A stretch of DNA of 64,000 bases from Sthenelais limicola (GCA_942159475.1 OW804094.1:126900755-126964754); one strand, 5' to 3'. Counted from the first letter of the stretch, positions 1 to 12,823 are shown. Notes: a model not told the origin generated them from the sequence alone. Numbers and translations: made by a program.

Positions 1-2037
1 TAATACAATCCATTAAAGCCGCTCTATTCTTTAAAAATCTTATTTATCCCCTCCGGGCCAGAAACTTGGGGGCCCTGTATGCCATACGGTAAAGAAGTCC
101 ATATTTAACGTACACTCGAGAACGTGTATACATACAGGCTCTGCTATGTATAAGAGATGTATTCACCTTTCTGTGGTGGGAATCTATATATAGGCGCCAG
201 CTTTTTTTTTTATTGCGGAACACAAATTTTGCATATGCTCTCATGGCCGCAATTAGGGGGAATAATTAGAATGCTATCGCTGCGGTTATTACCTGTAATT
301 GGAAGCTATATGACCAGCCATCCTCCTTTGAGTCCTTTTTATTCTTAATTTAAGCTTTTAATGCATGGAATGGTCATCGGTGTTATGGCCAATTTTCCTG
401 CTAGATGTTGCAGGCGATTCTGTGAATATGATTCATGCTTCGAATGGAGGCGTTTTAATGATGGTTTTCAATGACCCACTAACCCTGGACTTGGTCCAAG
501 ACAATTTGTCCAGGCCACCTGTACCCCAAGGGACAAAGGTCCACTCCTTCCATAAGAGAAACTTTCTCGTTTTGTATCTTTGTATTATCATAAAAGAAAC
601 CATGTGGATAAAAGGAGTACACGACCTCGCTGATGGGTATAAAAAAAGATATAAATTCCTAATGACGAACTCAGTATGATGCAGAATTGAATGGATTTCG
701 CGTGAGCGATATATGTGGACGCTTGGAATTGAGCGTCGGGGTATAGTTGGTATAGTAATAATTCAAGGTTTACTAAAGAGACGGTCCCATTTATTGGGCT
801 AACGTGTGTGTGTACCAAAGATTGGATTTGCTGGGCTCTTTTGATGTTGGTTGGAGAAGGATGCATGTTGTTGCTGATGAGAAAAGAGGAAGAAGCAATT
901 ACCAATATAAGCAGTCATTATCAAAGTGAATTCAATGACAAAGGGTCGCCGAGGCCTCTCAGTTTATCACTTATAGTTTCAAAGTTTATGAATTGAAGGA
1001 TATCATGCCAGATAGCTATTTGCTGAGTGGCTGGTGCACCATCGAACCAAAGTGATGGTCCGCTATCATGCTTGGGATCATTGTTGGCCCATTCTGCCAC
1101 CAGCCCGTGTACCCCACGTAGTATTCCTATATAATCCATCCCATAAGCAACACACACCATTACAGATATCCTTCTTGAAATACCCGCAAACCCAAAGCCT
1201 GGTCTCTCTTTATAGTTCTGTTTACATTTCTCCTCTTTCTCTCTCGAGTAAGGCTTATAAGAGTTTACTTGCCGGCCTTGCTTTTTCACTATACCGCCAG
1301 TTCTGAGTCTTGTGTTTATTTCCTCAACCAAATACCAATCATTATAAGAGGGAGGCATATCTCGGAGCATTTCAATTTCATCCTCCATCCACTCCCCACC
1401 TTATACCCCAGCGTACCAATTCCCTGTGTTATCATTCTCTTACCAAGCCCACCCCTTCCATACCAGTGCCTCTCAGCCGTCCATTGCTCTTCAGAAAAAA
1501 AATCATTTGCCCTTCGCAGGTAAATATTTATCTCCGGGCATTTCAAATTCTTTTTCCCACACACATTTCCTCTCCAGGCGATTGGGCCTTGCACCTATTC
1601 TCCATCTCTTTCACTGCGCCGGACACCGCATTGAACCGCGTGCATGAAAAAATAATGAATCTTTGCTTGGACCCGAACTGGACGTGGCCTTTAAAATGCA
1701 ACTTGAGGTAGATGACTATGGCGCCATCATACCCTTCAATCAATGGGATAAACGTTAAAGCAGTGAGTCTCTAACTGGTTCGATAAGCTGCCAGTGGCTT
1801 GCCAATGGGAAGCAAGAGCTGTATCAATGGCTTGTTTATTATTGGTCGCGTTGAATTTGTCCAGCACACACCTGTGATTCAGATTGTCAGAATTAAGACG
1901 TGCCATGGACATGTGTCTCTGTCCTTTTCACATCTGCCCACCACAATTCATTTTAACTAAATAAAATATAAGGGCAGAAGTCTCTATACAATGCATTATG
2001 GATAGACTATATATATGCGACTGTAATGAGAGTTTGA
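1..2037. other. Unique non-coding sequence, no gene recognised
   Basis: No recognisable coding domain. Open frames here, including a 155-codon minus-strand frame near 0.9-1.4 kb and overlapping plus-strand frames near 1.3-1.7 kb, overlap each other on both strands and match no family I know, so I treat them as chance. A nested inverted repeat lies at 484-514: CCTGGAC and GTCCAGG arms, with the small palindrome TTGGTCCAA inside. At 1518-1525 a pyrimidine-rich stretch ends in CAG followed by GTAAAT, an acceptor/donor-like junction. Confidence 0.6.
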
Positions 2038-2074
2038 GCCAGGCAGGCAGCTAGGCAGGCAGGCAGGCAGGCAG
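2038..2074. repeat. GGCA tetranucleotide microsatellite
   Basis: About eight units of GGCA/CAGG, interrupted once by a CT step near 2051. It lies in AT-richer unique DNA and has no associated gene. Confidence 0.9.
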
Positions 2075-3621
2075 ACAATCCTTCACAAGTCACCATCGAT
2101 GGGTAATATTTGTAATGACTGGCCAATTCATATGAAGGACAATTAGTTTTGGCCTGACCGGGTCCGTACAAATTCGATAAATCAATACCATCTCGTAACT
2201 GAAGGACTTTTTGGACATAACTATCGGTCCGGTGAATGTCCTTCAAAAGGGGCGTTAGCTTTTATGTGGCAAACGCAGATTTTCAATGAGCGCGGTTTGC
2301 TATGTAAGTAATGGTGAATAAGTATGTACTTGCTAGGCAAATAAGTGTTTTTATCCGAAAAAATGCTGTACCACAGTCAACATTAGCTTGGGGGACTAGA
2401 AGAGAGAATCCCCAACTTTACCCATTATTCTGCAACAGATATCAAAGGGCCGGGGTAAATGATGCATTTTACGCGAACATGTGAGTCACAGTTGCATTCG
2501 AGTGTTGGGGAGAAACCAACAGATATTAGATGAGACTGGTTTGTTTGTCAAAGACTTGGTTCGATATTACTGTACTTCATTGTCACATATCGCACTGGCG
2601 ATAGCTAGCTGCCCCCCAAACTACAGTGGTGGCCCCGCTTTAGAACAATTGACTGCCGAATCGCCGGCCAGCACCATTAAGGATAATTAGAGTTTCATTT
2701 GCTTACTATGAGGGAGTCTTTAATTTCCTGCAAGAGTTCACTTGTGAAATTTGTTGGCCTAAAATGTTAATGGTTGACATGTGTCGTGTGTCGCGGTCGT
2801 TTGGCCAGCGACCAAAGGCTGTCGGCCCCTCTCTGCACCCAGCTACCCTCAACCGATGAACAGACCCAACTTTCCTCCATAGAAGTGTAGGAAATAGCCA
2901 GCGAGTCCATGTGAACTTCAAAGGCAACGCGTAATACACTTTCGGAAAAGTGTGATTATACTAGCACAGCCAGATGAACTCTTGTAGGTTATTGGAGAAT
3001 ATTATTATACGTCCATATGACCCCCATTTACGTGTCCCCTTTGATTTACGAGGTATATTTAAATGGGGCTTTTAAAAAGGGGTAGGTCCCAGGCCAATGC
3101 AGTACATGGAGCTTTTATTCTATAATTACAATGAATTAAGTCCACAAGGCCTTGGCTTTTTTGTAATTGGAAATGGAACTCCAATTCCAAAGTAGGGCGA
3201 TTAACATTCAGGTCATAAGCTGTCGTAGCTGTCAAAATCTCTTTTAACTTCCTAAGCTCGGCGTGAGAACGATTGGAGTGAAGTGTGGACCGTGTGGGAA
3301 AGCAGCGCGATAGTGCTGCCCTCAGCGATGCGGTGGCAGATGCCTATAACAGATGCCTTGCTTCATCTCTTTTCACGGTCGTAACCACTTAGTTAAAGCT
3401 GTCATTGAAAAGCACTCACGATGAATGGCTACATTTTCAAGTTTTCAATATTTGATTTACTTTCAACACATGCATGAATGGGCTGAACAGGTTGTAATGG
3501 CTCTTTTCACGCAGTGCTTAACATAACATAACCCCATGCATCAATTATTACGTAACGGCGTTAAATTAGCGAGTGTACATTTTAATGTTATTACAAAGTG
3601 CCTATGTGTAATTACACGAGA
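2075..3621. other. Unique non-coding sequence
   Basis: Short unrelated open frames only. A hairpin-capable segment near 3165-3184 has ATTGGA and TCCAAT arms around an 8-base loop. Nothing else here stands out as a gene or repeat. Confidence 0.55.
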
Positions 3622-3635
3622 GGGGGGGGGGGGGG
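3622..3635. repeat. Poly-G run (14 G)
   Basis: Uninterrupted run of 14 G on the plus strand followed by a short purine stretch. Long G/C homopolymers recur in this window (10458, 12254, 14015, 23999, 53815). Confidence 0.95.
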
Positions 3636-3757
3636 AAGAGGACAAATAGTCGGTGGAATGAAAAATCAGCTTGTTTTGACTTGATGAATGTCTTTGCCAA
3701 CCCACGTTTGGCAGCCAGACGAGGTGAAACTAAGTACTCACACTATACCGCTGCCAA

Positions 3758-3885
3758 ATTACATCGACTTAATTAGCATTAGTGCGATATTAGCACTGAA
3801 CATATTATAATTACTGCAAGATTTTAATTAATGCTCCCTAATGGTTGTGTAATGGGGGTCACGCATCCGTCATGGAACGCAATTA
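3758..3885. promoter_or_regulatory. Homeodomain-core (TAAT/ATTA) cluster, candidate enhancer
   Basis: I count about thirteen TAAT or ATTA tetramers in 128 bp, at 3758, 3770, 3772, 3778, 3789, 3804, 3808, 3810, 3825, 3827, 3829, 3839 and 3850, plus one at 3882. Several overlap as TTAATTA. Homeodomain proteins bind this core, so the density suggests a cis-regulatory element. The surrounding sequence is not simple AT-rich DNA: it contains GC-containing words between the cores. AT content alone inflates the count, so function is unproven. A 42-bp tandem duplication follows immediately. Confidence 0.35.
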
Positions 3886-3887
3886 CC

Positions 3888-3971
3888 ATGTGATGTTTTA
3901 ACCTAATATATAATATAACATATTTATCTATGTGATGTTTTAACCTTATATATAATGTAATATATTTATCT
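3888..3971. repeat. 42-bp tandem duplication (two copies)
   Basis: Copy 1 is 3888-3929 and copy 2 is 3930-3971. Both begin ATGTGATGTTTTAACCT and end TATTTATCT, with a few substitutions in the AT-rich middle. The near identity indicates a fairly recent duplication. Confidence 0.9.
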
Positions 3972-4639
3972 GGGCCCTAGAGAAACTGTTCAGCCGGCCC
4001 ATGCCATATCTTATAGTTTGAAGATGGTTTGATAAATAGCATTGTAAACAGTCATTTCACTCCTCTATAAAATGGTTGTTTGCTGAATTCCGTCATTTGT
4101 ATTGACATGGCATAGTGGTATTTGCTTCGGTAAATAGTTTAAAATCCTTTTTGCTCTGAATAGCGCTTGCTTTGTAGACCTATCGCCATTCACATATAAT
4201 TTGTCTTTGGATATTTATGTGTGCCACGGCCAAGTTTATCTTATCTCTCCCCATTATGAATAGTTCCTGTATAGAAGTATAATATATGGCACACTTCAGC
4301 CATCAGGAGGATATACACTTTCTCTGCTCTCGAGTGTGAAAACAGAAAATGTAATATGATATATACACAGTGGTAATCCTACAGTAGTTATTGGTTAAAC
4401 CATATGAGAGATGGGTTTATAATGTGTTTAACTTGCAGCGTTATTATTTATAAAGTAATTATGTACATAACCTAAAAAGAGACTACAGACGTAGAAACAG
4501 TCTCTTTCTCTAAACACTGCCAACTCAAAACGAAGCTCAGTACAGTGCCACATTTGAAGACAAATCTAATTCGTTCCCTCTGAGTCTCCGACTTCCAATA
4601 TGATTTTTGGAGAGGGATAAGACAACGGTGAAGGGCTTA
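3972..4639. other. Unique AT-rich sequence
   Basis: Begins with a GC-rich patch (GGGCCC near 3973, GCCGGCCC near 3992) and then becomes AT-rich. I see no gene, repeat or motif cluster I would defend. Confidence 0.5.
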
Positions 4640-4880
4640 CCACCCCGACCCACCCCATCCCCTCAACTGCCCCCACCCACCCAACTAGCAACCACAACCC
4701 CCACCTCCAACAGGCACAAATGTTTTTATCCAGAAGGAACAATCTAACCTCCTCAAATCCATACCCATGCCTATACACCCCAGCCAATCCACCCACCCAC
4801 CTTCCCTCCATTCTCTAAGTCCAATCTTCCCAAACCAACCCCCGTAGTAACCACCCACCCACCCACCCCCACCAAACCAT
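4640..4880. repeat. C-rich low-complexity tract (CCCACC units)
   Basis: The plus strand is C/A-rich, with many CCCACC and CCACCCAC repeats, densest at 4850-4876. The complementary strand is GGGTGG-rich and could bind Sp/KLF-type factors or fold into G-rich structures. The 81-codon minus-strand frame here is simply this tract translated (Trp/Gly/Val-rich). Confidence 0.8.
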
Positions 4881-5412
4881 CCTTACCCATCTTTTCCATA
4901 GCGTTCATAACAATAGAAGCTCGCTCCTCATCCCTACGACAGCTGAAATCAGACTGCCAGTAAACTTACTCAGACACGTTTTCGACGCCTTTCAGCAATC
5001 AACAAGGGGATGTAAATTACAACGGAGGGTGAAACAATTTGACAATGGTTGCCACGCCCAGTGGATCTGTGGCTGAACGACTGCCTCCTAGCTCAGCCCG
5101 TCCCTAGTGACGTAGAATATTTAGCTGACAGTTAGCTCGCAAATATAAAAGTATTGGAGTGGAGAGGGCCTGAATGCCAATTATGTGCCGGCCACAGCGT
5201 TTGCCAAACGAGGAATCGATAACTGATAGAAAGTTTGAATGTGTGAATATTGCAGACAATATAGGATAACAGGAGCAGCCTAGTCATTGTGAGATGATAT
5301 ATGAATGATGGCAAGGCAGTGTCAGCGCCTATTCACTGTGGAATCTGATGGAAGTGGACAAAAAAGGCGACTGGAAATTTACCCTGGTCCATCCTTAGCC
5401 GAGGCCCAAATT
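4881..5412. other. Unique non-coding sequence upstream of CRE/CCAAT cassette
   Basis: Mixed-composition unique DNA. One ATCGAT word occurs near 5215. No gene is seen. Confidence 0.5.
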
Positions 5413-5712
5413 AAAAATCGATGCTGGATTGAGGGAACGGTTTGAAACGGAGAGCGCTTGTTTTAAATGGGCCTAGTGTCCATTGGCTTGCAGTGTGACG
5501 TCACTTAGCGCCAACGTCATTGTCGAGCCAATGGAGGAGCGCCTCCACGTCCTACCTACCCCACCCCCCTATCTCGATCTCCCTTTCGTCTTTCTATCAG
5601 TCTCTTTTCTTTCAGCGCGAGCGCCCAGCTACATTTTCTCCTAAGCACGTGTGGGAAAATGCGAAGTGAAATTTTCTGAGCAGTAGGCGACGGTGCCAAA
5701 CTAAAAATCGAT
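5413..5712. promoter_or_regulatory. CCAAT / CRE / CCAAT cassette, promoter- or enhancer-like
   Basis: An inverted CCAAT box (ATTGG, 5482-5486), a perfect palindromic CRE (GTGACGTCAC, 5495-5504) and a forward CCAAT box (5528-5532) lie within 51 bp. An E-box CACGTG (5646-5651) directly abuts a CSL/Su(H)-type word TGTGGGAA. The block is bracketed by two identical AAAAATCGAT words (5413-5422 and 5703-5712), which resemble Onecut/Cut sites. NF-Y, CREB/ATF and E-box sites in this spacing are typical of proximal promoters. No TATA box or coding start was found, so direction and target are unknown. Confidence 0.4.
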
Positions 5713-8700
5713 ATGTGCACTGAGACCAAGTAATGGCTGCAATTGGACAGAAAATGAAGCCTTAGAACATCTCATCGGGCGGATGTAAATGAACTCGGAG
5801 AACCGGTCCAGAATAGCATCTGTCCCCTCAAAACATTTCAGTTCATAAATTAAAGCAATTGTGCCGCTGACAGGGTCAAAGGAAGCATGGGATTTGGCGA
5901 GCTCTTTGTTTCTAATCCTGGGCCCGCTGGGGGAGCGTTTTTCCTCGCGTTGTCAAGATATATTGGCCCATGTTCAAACGAACAATTAATTGATTTAATT
6001 GATCTTATCGGTAAATATTGATGGCGAAGTAAATTGCTTTGAGGTGTTGAAGATCTCAGGGGTCAGTGCATGAGTTGTAGGAACATGTATTATATTTAGA
6101 GAGAAAATATTCATGAATAAAGATTTGTATATTGATTATTCCGGCCCACAAAGTTTGCAATGTAGGGGGACAGTACTGCAGTCGGTATCTTACGATTATT
6201 TTCTATGAGGAAATCGATCAAATGTTGGCATTCAAATGGCAGGAACACCGTTGTGGATATTCATCAATTAAATTCTCGGCCCAGAGCCTTTAGACATCGA
6301 GACGTCGATTCTTGTATCGAGATGTTTTGGTAAAAGATGTGGGGAGGTAGGGAGGGGGTTGAGTGCATTGCTTTCTATTTGTCCATTGCAAATTATAATT
6401 CACGATGGGTGTAAAAAGGTGATGACCAATGGGCTTACAATTAGATTTGACATTACCGTTATGGAATTTTTGTCTCAATGTGTCCAGTGGTGTAATCATG
6501 ATCTGCTAAGAGGACCAGTGATCAAATAGGATCATGGCAGTATTGTAAATTATCCCAAGTGGCTATTCCTCCAACCCGACAGCTAGGCTAAGGGCATCAT
6601 GTTTACCAAGTCCTATAGAACTGGAGACTTTGAGGAACTACTTAGAACTTACATCCAACTCAAAGGTCCATTTAATCAATAACTCTTCATGCTCGTAATG
6701 GCAGCGAGGATCCCAAACAAGGATGGAATTGGACATGCGAGAAAAAATACCTCCCGCTCTTTTCGTATAGCTTCCATTTGTCTTTCCTTTTCACGAGTAC
6801 CTCGCTTCGGTTTAATAACCTATTGATGCGCTCTGGAAGATATGCCATTGGAAGGAAACACGCATCAGACTTGTTTCTTCATTTGTACTTGCATGATTCT
6901 CTTCATTATCTTGTATAGAATTTTATATGAGGCAATCATGAAAATCGTCATGAAAATGATACTGTTTATTTACCCTCTTATACGTGGTCGATTCTCTGCG
7001 GCCCGCGTTGAGTGGTCTCTTTTATTACCAACTTGTTTTTTTTTGTACCGAATGATGATCATGATGATGGGGGAAGAACGCATTAAAAGCGATATTACCC
7101 TTAGCAACCAGTATGAGAATATCAATTTAAAGCTGGACAGATTATTTTAAAAGTAATAAACCACAAATCAACTTGCAATAATATTTTTTTAAAAAAGACT
7201 ACATCGCCTGGTAATAAGTGTAATATGAGAAAACCACAAATGCAGACAGCATGTATAGATGGAGTATTACTTTCACACACACATATATTGGCTAATTAAA
7301 AGCAAAGGGGGTAGGAAGAGGGCGAGGGCTTGGAAATATGATTATTGGTATTCATCGATCCTCTACCCCTACATCTCGTCCACCCGTATATCGTACATTA
7401 GCGAGGCGAGACGAAGGATGGGCGGATGCCACTATTGTGTATTTCATCAGATTGTCCAAAAGGAAGCAGTTATTACTCGAAAGCATGAGGGCTCGTTGTC
7501 AATGTTTAATGTGCCCGACAATGTATGGCAGGATGCAGTTGAGAAAATTCACGTTGACATCTTCACAATAAGTGTTGAATGATGGATGGAGTCTGGGGAG
7601 TGGTAGCCTGCCGGTCCGCACCACGTCTGACTAATTTGCCCTAAATCATCAACGCTTGGCTTTAATCAGCAATGTGGCCAATTTGCAGTTACATTGCCAA
7701 TTCATATTGGTCTTGTGTGTTTCCAATGTGCATAGGGAGATGTTAATGCTTTTCTTTGGGGTATTGTATTGTTCCTTCCAAGCCATAAAGACGAGAGTGT
7801 GTGAGGAGGGGGTCTATTTTTATTATATTTTTTTCCCCGATGAACTTCCTTCCTTCCTTCCATCCATGCATCCAGAGAGGGATGGATGGAGCATGGTTAG
7901 ATAAGAGCAGACAGATGAACCTCCAGTTGATTTGTTGTCCGCCCTTGATATCACATGGTCAATGAGTGCTGGGCTAATCATGCGATGATTAAAATGTAAT
8001 GAAATTTGAATTTGAATATGGTGAACTTTGTATGAACCTGCCTAGTGAATGCCGGCGCAGAGGCTGGGTGGCTTTGAGTGCATTGCCAGTGCATTGGATG
8101 GTGACATAAGGGGTTGAATACGGGGGAGTGGACAAGACCATTGTTTTGGGCGCCTGCCTAAAAAGCCCCCACGAACAGGCCTTCATTTGCGGTTTCTATC
8201 GATTTTTTGGAAAAGTAATATGCGACTGTTTAATATTTTGGCAACATGCCTTCTTTGGACACAGCAGTCATGAAAGATATCCCCCGATGCAGCATTCAAT
8301 TAGTGCCGGCCGAAACTAATGAATCCCAGTGTAGAGAAGCCTTGATTTAGACCCAAAATAAACACAGGCACGTATTGCATTATCATGGCGTGATTGAAGT
8401 TTGTCATTGAGACAAGCTTGGAGAATTTCTGGGCGGATCCTCTATGCCTATGTAATGAGGAATAAGTATGTGAACTACATGTGTCTGAGTGGCGTTGTAA
8501 TGTGCTTTCCATCTTCACCACTGGGGATCTGTGTACTTTGTCTGTGGTGATCACACTTTGATAATTCCCGCTGATCTTTAAGACAAGCATGGATTAGTGG
8601 AGATACTAACTCCTGACGGATCATCTCCTACTCTTAAGATCCTCCCCCCATCAGCGCTAACCAGCCATCTTTTATTTGATGATCCTCTCGTTCGAGGAAC

Positions 8701-10280
8701 AGCTTTTTTCGCCTCTGCCTTGAGCCAAATGGATTTATTTGGCAGGTTGTTTTTTCGGCTAAAGAAAATGTCACGTCAAACAACAGGAAATAATCCATTT
8801 TTAAATTACCTTGATGATGAAGAAGTGGGCCGTTTCCGCTTGCTGAAAATAAGCAGTTCCGAGTCTTGGTAAATATAATTCCCCCAAAACAAGGGCATCG
8901 CAATTTAGTTGTTGTGATGGCAACGCTAATGCCTCATCGCGGCTATGTTCTGGGAGTAAAATGAGATGGGGCGCGGTATTAACTAGGAAAGTGCTTTTAA
9001 CAAATATTTGTGGAGATAAACGATGTTGGCCATATTTAATGAGACTAGACCTTGGAAAAGAATGGGATGCGGGCATTAGCCGGGCGAGATAATACGATAA
9101 TGAAGACGTAGGATACTGGCAAGCCGTACCCTGTTCTAATGGTTCTTGATGCAGGATTATGCGGCTCATAGCTCTGCCATGCCTCCCTCTATCATAAGGT
9201 CTACCTATTAAGAAACTACAAGAAAATACTTTCAACTCCACACGAGCCCTCTTCCTTGTTGGTAGGCCAAAAATCCGCCAGGTGGAAGGGATCAACGCGT
9301 GAACTTCCGGTGTCGCTGGGAATGAAATCCCCCAAGATACTTTTCTCCTGACAGTTACTTAATTTGTCGCGAATTTGTATTTATGCCAAATATCCCTGCC
9401 CGGCGAGAATGGGATTTTGCTATTGTATAGTGCAATGATGCTGGGGGTGAAAGATTGACAAATAAATCCCCCGTGGACTTCATCACCGAGGTATGGAGGG
9501 AGAGAGAGAGAGATAGATATGTGATGAATTGAGATTCACTCGCTCTCCCCAACCCACCCACCCACCCCTAAAAATATGAATATATAAGATATGTGTACTC
9601 TGGTGAGCGCTGGCTTTATCTTATCGCGATGAAGATTTTTGATATTTGAGTCGGCCATTTTTTGGGCTGAAGATGTGTTTTGTATGAAGTGTGTTGTCGT
9701 GACGTGTCACTTTACTGAGTTTTCCCTCCCCCTATCGGCCAATAAAAAGAGACAGTGTTCTTCTTGAGGCGATATTGATCCCTGGTGAAACCTATCTGCT
9801 GCATATAGACAGCCTTTCAGTCCTCACGGTCATGATACATTACATACCATGTCATTCATGGGCTGTAAAGCTCGACATTTGATCTTAGTGATTATTTGGT
9901 TCTTCCCCACTAGACCAGAGTTAAAAGCGAGCCCTGAAGCTTTATGGAAATCGATTACAAAATGCCAACACCACCCAGCTAGCTGAGATAACTCTGAGAT
10001 TTGATGACTTTAAACATCAGACGACGTCTCCAGCCGACTCCAAGGAGGCGACACCTAAAAGGTAGACAGAGAGTACGAATAGGTTGCCATCAGTCAAAGC
10101 ACTTACAGAATTGAAAGATTACTTTTATATGGTATTAAGATTTAGAGCTGCGGGGATCTTGTGTTCAATCGGCTTTGGGTGTGGCCACTTGAAGTTGAAG
10201 TCTTGTGTGCCTCTAAGCTGGTTTGAATTGCAGATTCCAGTTGGGATTTTCTTATTTATGACCCCCTACAGAATGGACAT
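5713..10280. other. Unique non-coding stretch with scattered regulatory-like words
   Basis: No gene recognised. Visible items include AAT-rich homeodomain-like words at 5983-6003 followed by a forkhead-like GTAAATA (6011-6017), and a perfect 12-bp palindrome TATTCATGAATA (6108-6119). A TTCC repeat lies at 7845-7863. The word AGTGCATTG occurs twice exactly 11 bp apart (8077-8085 and 8088-8096). There is a short GA repeat (9496-9513) and CCCACC repeats (9547-9569). A 164-codon minus-strand frame at 8801-9295 matches nothing known and is overlapped by other frames. Confidence 0.55.
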
Positions 10281-10431
10281 CGAAAAGTTCATGACACAAA
10301 AAAGAAAACTTTTATCCCCTCTCGCTTATCCCTGTAAAACCCATTTTGTATTTTCGAAAAGTTCATGACACAAAAAAAGAAAACTTTTATCCCCTCTCGC
10401 TTATCCCTGAAGAACCCATTTTGTATTTTCG
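10281..10431. repeat. 74-bp tandem duplication (two copies)
   Basis: Copy 1 spans 10281-10354 and copy 2 spans 10355-10429, both starting CGAAAAGTTCATGACAC. They differ by one base in an A-run and two or three substitutions (TGTAAAAC versus TGAAGAAC). This is a recent local duplication. An open frame ending at 10368 runs into it and is probably meaningless. Confidence 0.95.
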
Positions 10432-10457
10432 TACAGCCCACCCCCAACCGTTTGTAA

Positions 10458-10475
10458 CCCCCCCCCCCCCCCCCC
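10458..10475. repeat. Poly-C run (18 C)
   Basis: Uninterrupted C run just after the tandem duplication, followed by a CG-rich patch. Such runs are prone to length error in assemblies. Confidence 0.95.
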
Positions 10476-11983
10476 GCGCCGCCACCCCCGATTGTGTAGG
10501 GTAGAAAGTCATGATGATGATTTAGGACAATCCAATATCATCAATTTCTTCGGATGGAAAACGCAACCCATCAAACGCGTATTATTACTCACTAGAATTT
10601 TATCACTTTTTCGCCTCCCCTCTCGCTGAGTGGGATGGAAATGAACACTATATTTCACAAATTGGGTCTGGCTGCTATCGATTCTCAATAGTGGCCAAGT
10701 CACACCATGGATATCTGACGATGGAATCAATGATTACCATGATCACACTGACCACACCCTTTTGATCCACTCTACCATGTGGAATCCCTTATTAAAGCAG
10801 CTTGTTGTTTTTGTCGAATGTACCATTTTGATTTATGGTGTGATACACAATTAAAATGTCAAGTGACACCTGATCGATTATCGTCATATTTATGGAATTT
10901 AATAACCTGTCGCCGAAAAACTAACTCTCGCAGTCAGCAAGCGCGCTCAATTTTAAAATTTCATTCAAAGCCATCGATCATGTTGACTTTGGCATCGGAG
11001 CGAGCGGGCTTAGTATTATCGTACTCGCATGGGAGTAAAAAAAGTATTGATAATTAATGACTATTATCGTTCCCTTTCATACCCGATTACCCCCATCACT
11101 AAAACATGGTGTTGAGCGGGGGAAAGACCCATATTTTTTTACTCATTTTTTCCCAACTGAATTCAATTCGCTGTGTCGCTCTCCCCCTTTTTGAGCCTCG
11201 CGCTTGAACGCGCTTTTGTCAAACGACTCATTCACGGTGTAATAGTTTTTGTTAGGGAACCTCCAACTTTCCATGTTGTCCATTCACCTTTTCGTGGATC
11301 AGAAAATGTTCATGCAGGATTGGTTAACGCCGGTTTCCATTTCCCATGTAGTGAAATGAATTAAAGGGTGGTATTCTCTCCTTTACAAAGGGAGCTATCA
11401 AGTTGTGAAAACGAAGAAGTCAGACTGGTGATTGAAAAGGATTCCAGTGACATGGCTTTTATTGCGCCTGCTTCAAAAGCCTTCGTACTCACACCACCTT
11501 GACTAATCATCTTCAAATCTGACCGTCTCAATGATCCAGCGCTTGCCTAGCACGCAAATTTTAGTTCACAGTGCCCTAAGGTTGATCCCACCGCCTTTGG
11601 GGAATGATCCTTTCACTGACCCTCACGGTGCTAATCGGGCTAGCTTGCACTGTCTTACATTTCAACCTTAGCAAGGGGCCCCCCAATTGGCCGACGTCTA
11701 CGCCTTTGTTTTTAGTATAAGAATATGGCCGATCGGGTCATCCGATCCCGGGTACAGGTACAGGCCACCCCGGGAGTTGTTGTTTATGACTGGAGATGCA
11801 GGATATGTGCGTGTGTGAAATGTCAGGATAAAGAGGTTTTGAAGGCAGGGGCAAGGATGTGAGCATTGATCGTATTGTCGCTAGATCAAAGGGCATGGGA
11901 CGTTCTCGATACGCTCCGCACCTGGACTGCTGTCCATTTATTCAAATAACAGCGGCTCACTACTTAAAGATGCGTTCTCGACT
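10476..11983. other. Unique non-coding sequence with one spaced inverted repeat
   Basis: No gene recognised. CTAAGGTTGA (11576-11585) and its exact complement TCAACCTTAG (11662-11671) form 10-bp perfect arms around a 76-bp spacer. This could be a decayed mobile-element end pair or chance. Apart from this and short frames nothing stands out. Confidence 0.5.
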
Positions 11984-12017
11984 AAATCGACAATAAAAAA
12001 AATATTTTTTTCGATTT
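11984..12017. repeat. AT-rich hairpin
   Basis: Outer arms AAATCGA (11984-11990) and TCGATTT (12011-12017) enclose an A-run and T-run that also pair, leaving CAAT as a bulge on one side. The result is a strong potential stem in DNA or RNA. Confidence 0.6.
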
Positions 12018-12823
12018 TCAGAAACATGTAGCCATTTGGAACATAGTCTCGGATAAAAAATTCATTCATTCTTTCATTATTTTACCCTTGGCACTGAAAT
12101 GTAGTTTGGAAGCAACAGCTGAAGTATATTGTGTAAATACAGTAAATCTTTACCTCTATAATCCGAACACCTCGCCGTTATTAAGTTTACGGTCTTAAGT
12201 CAAAAAAGCTTGCAACAACCCACTAATAGTCTTGACTTCCAGAGCAGTAAGTAGGGGGGGGGGGGGAAGTAGTTAATTTAGTTTTGTTAATTAACTCAGA
12301 ATGCAACTTTAAAGTATAATCACATGTGTCCAGGTATACATATCATAAAGGTTAGTTTATATATAATTAAATTGCCTATTTTAGATCTTGTTTAATAATG
12401 AAGACAAAAAGGCGATCTGTGATTTATAAAAGGTATTATATCACTGTTGAAATTGGATAACATATACATATATTGTAGCTGAATTAGTCTAATAAATGTA
12501 ATGATAATTCTTTTTATGAAATGCTCCCTTTGTAATTATGAAATAAACATTTTTTTAAATAATTTTATTTATACTTTTATTCATATTTTATTTATATATA
12601 ATATTATGTGCGTTTGTAACCAGGCCACATATGGGACTAGTGCGCACGTGAAACGATGTCATACGTTGGATGGACTTTTACTTTGTACTTGATTTAGATC
12701 TATAATTATCACCTGCTAGTATAATAATTGTGACATATCTTATGTAACATGACGTTTGCGTCTGCAAGCTTTATGAGTTTCCAATACAAGAGGAATGTCC
12801 TGGTTATATGACACTTACGCATC
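12018..12823. other. AT-rich non-coding sequence with poly-G run
   Basis: Contains a 13-base G run at 12254-12266 just after a donor-like CAGTAAGT, and a strongly AT-rich patch near 12540-12610. No gene is seen. Confidence 0.5.

Noticed and set aside
840..870. CTGATGA resembling a hammerhead ribozyme core
   Set aside because: The required second core segment and flanking stems are absent.
921..1388. 155-codon minus-strand open frame
   Set aside because: Unfamiliar protein overlapped by several plus-strand frames of similar length; within the length expected by chance in 128 kb of strand.
7846..7872. TTCC/ATCC repeats as ETS site clusters
   Set aside because: Simple tandem repeat; GGAA words arise from the repeat itself.
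8801..9295. 164-codon minus-strand open frame
   Set aside because: No domain, no supporting promoter or splice context, and length consistent with chance.
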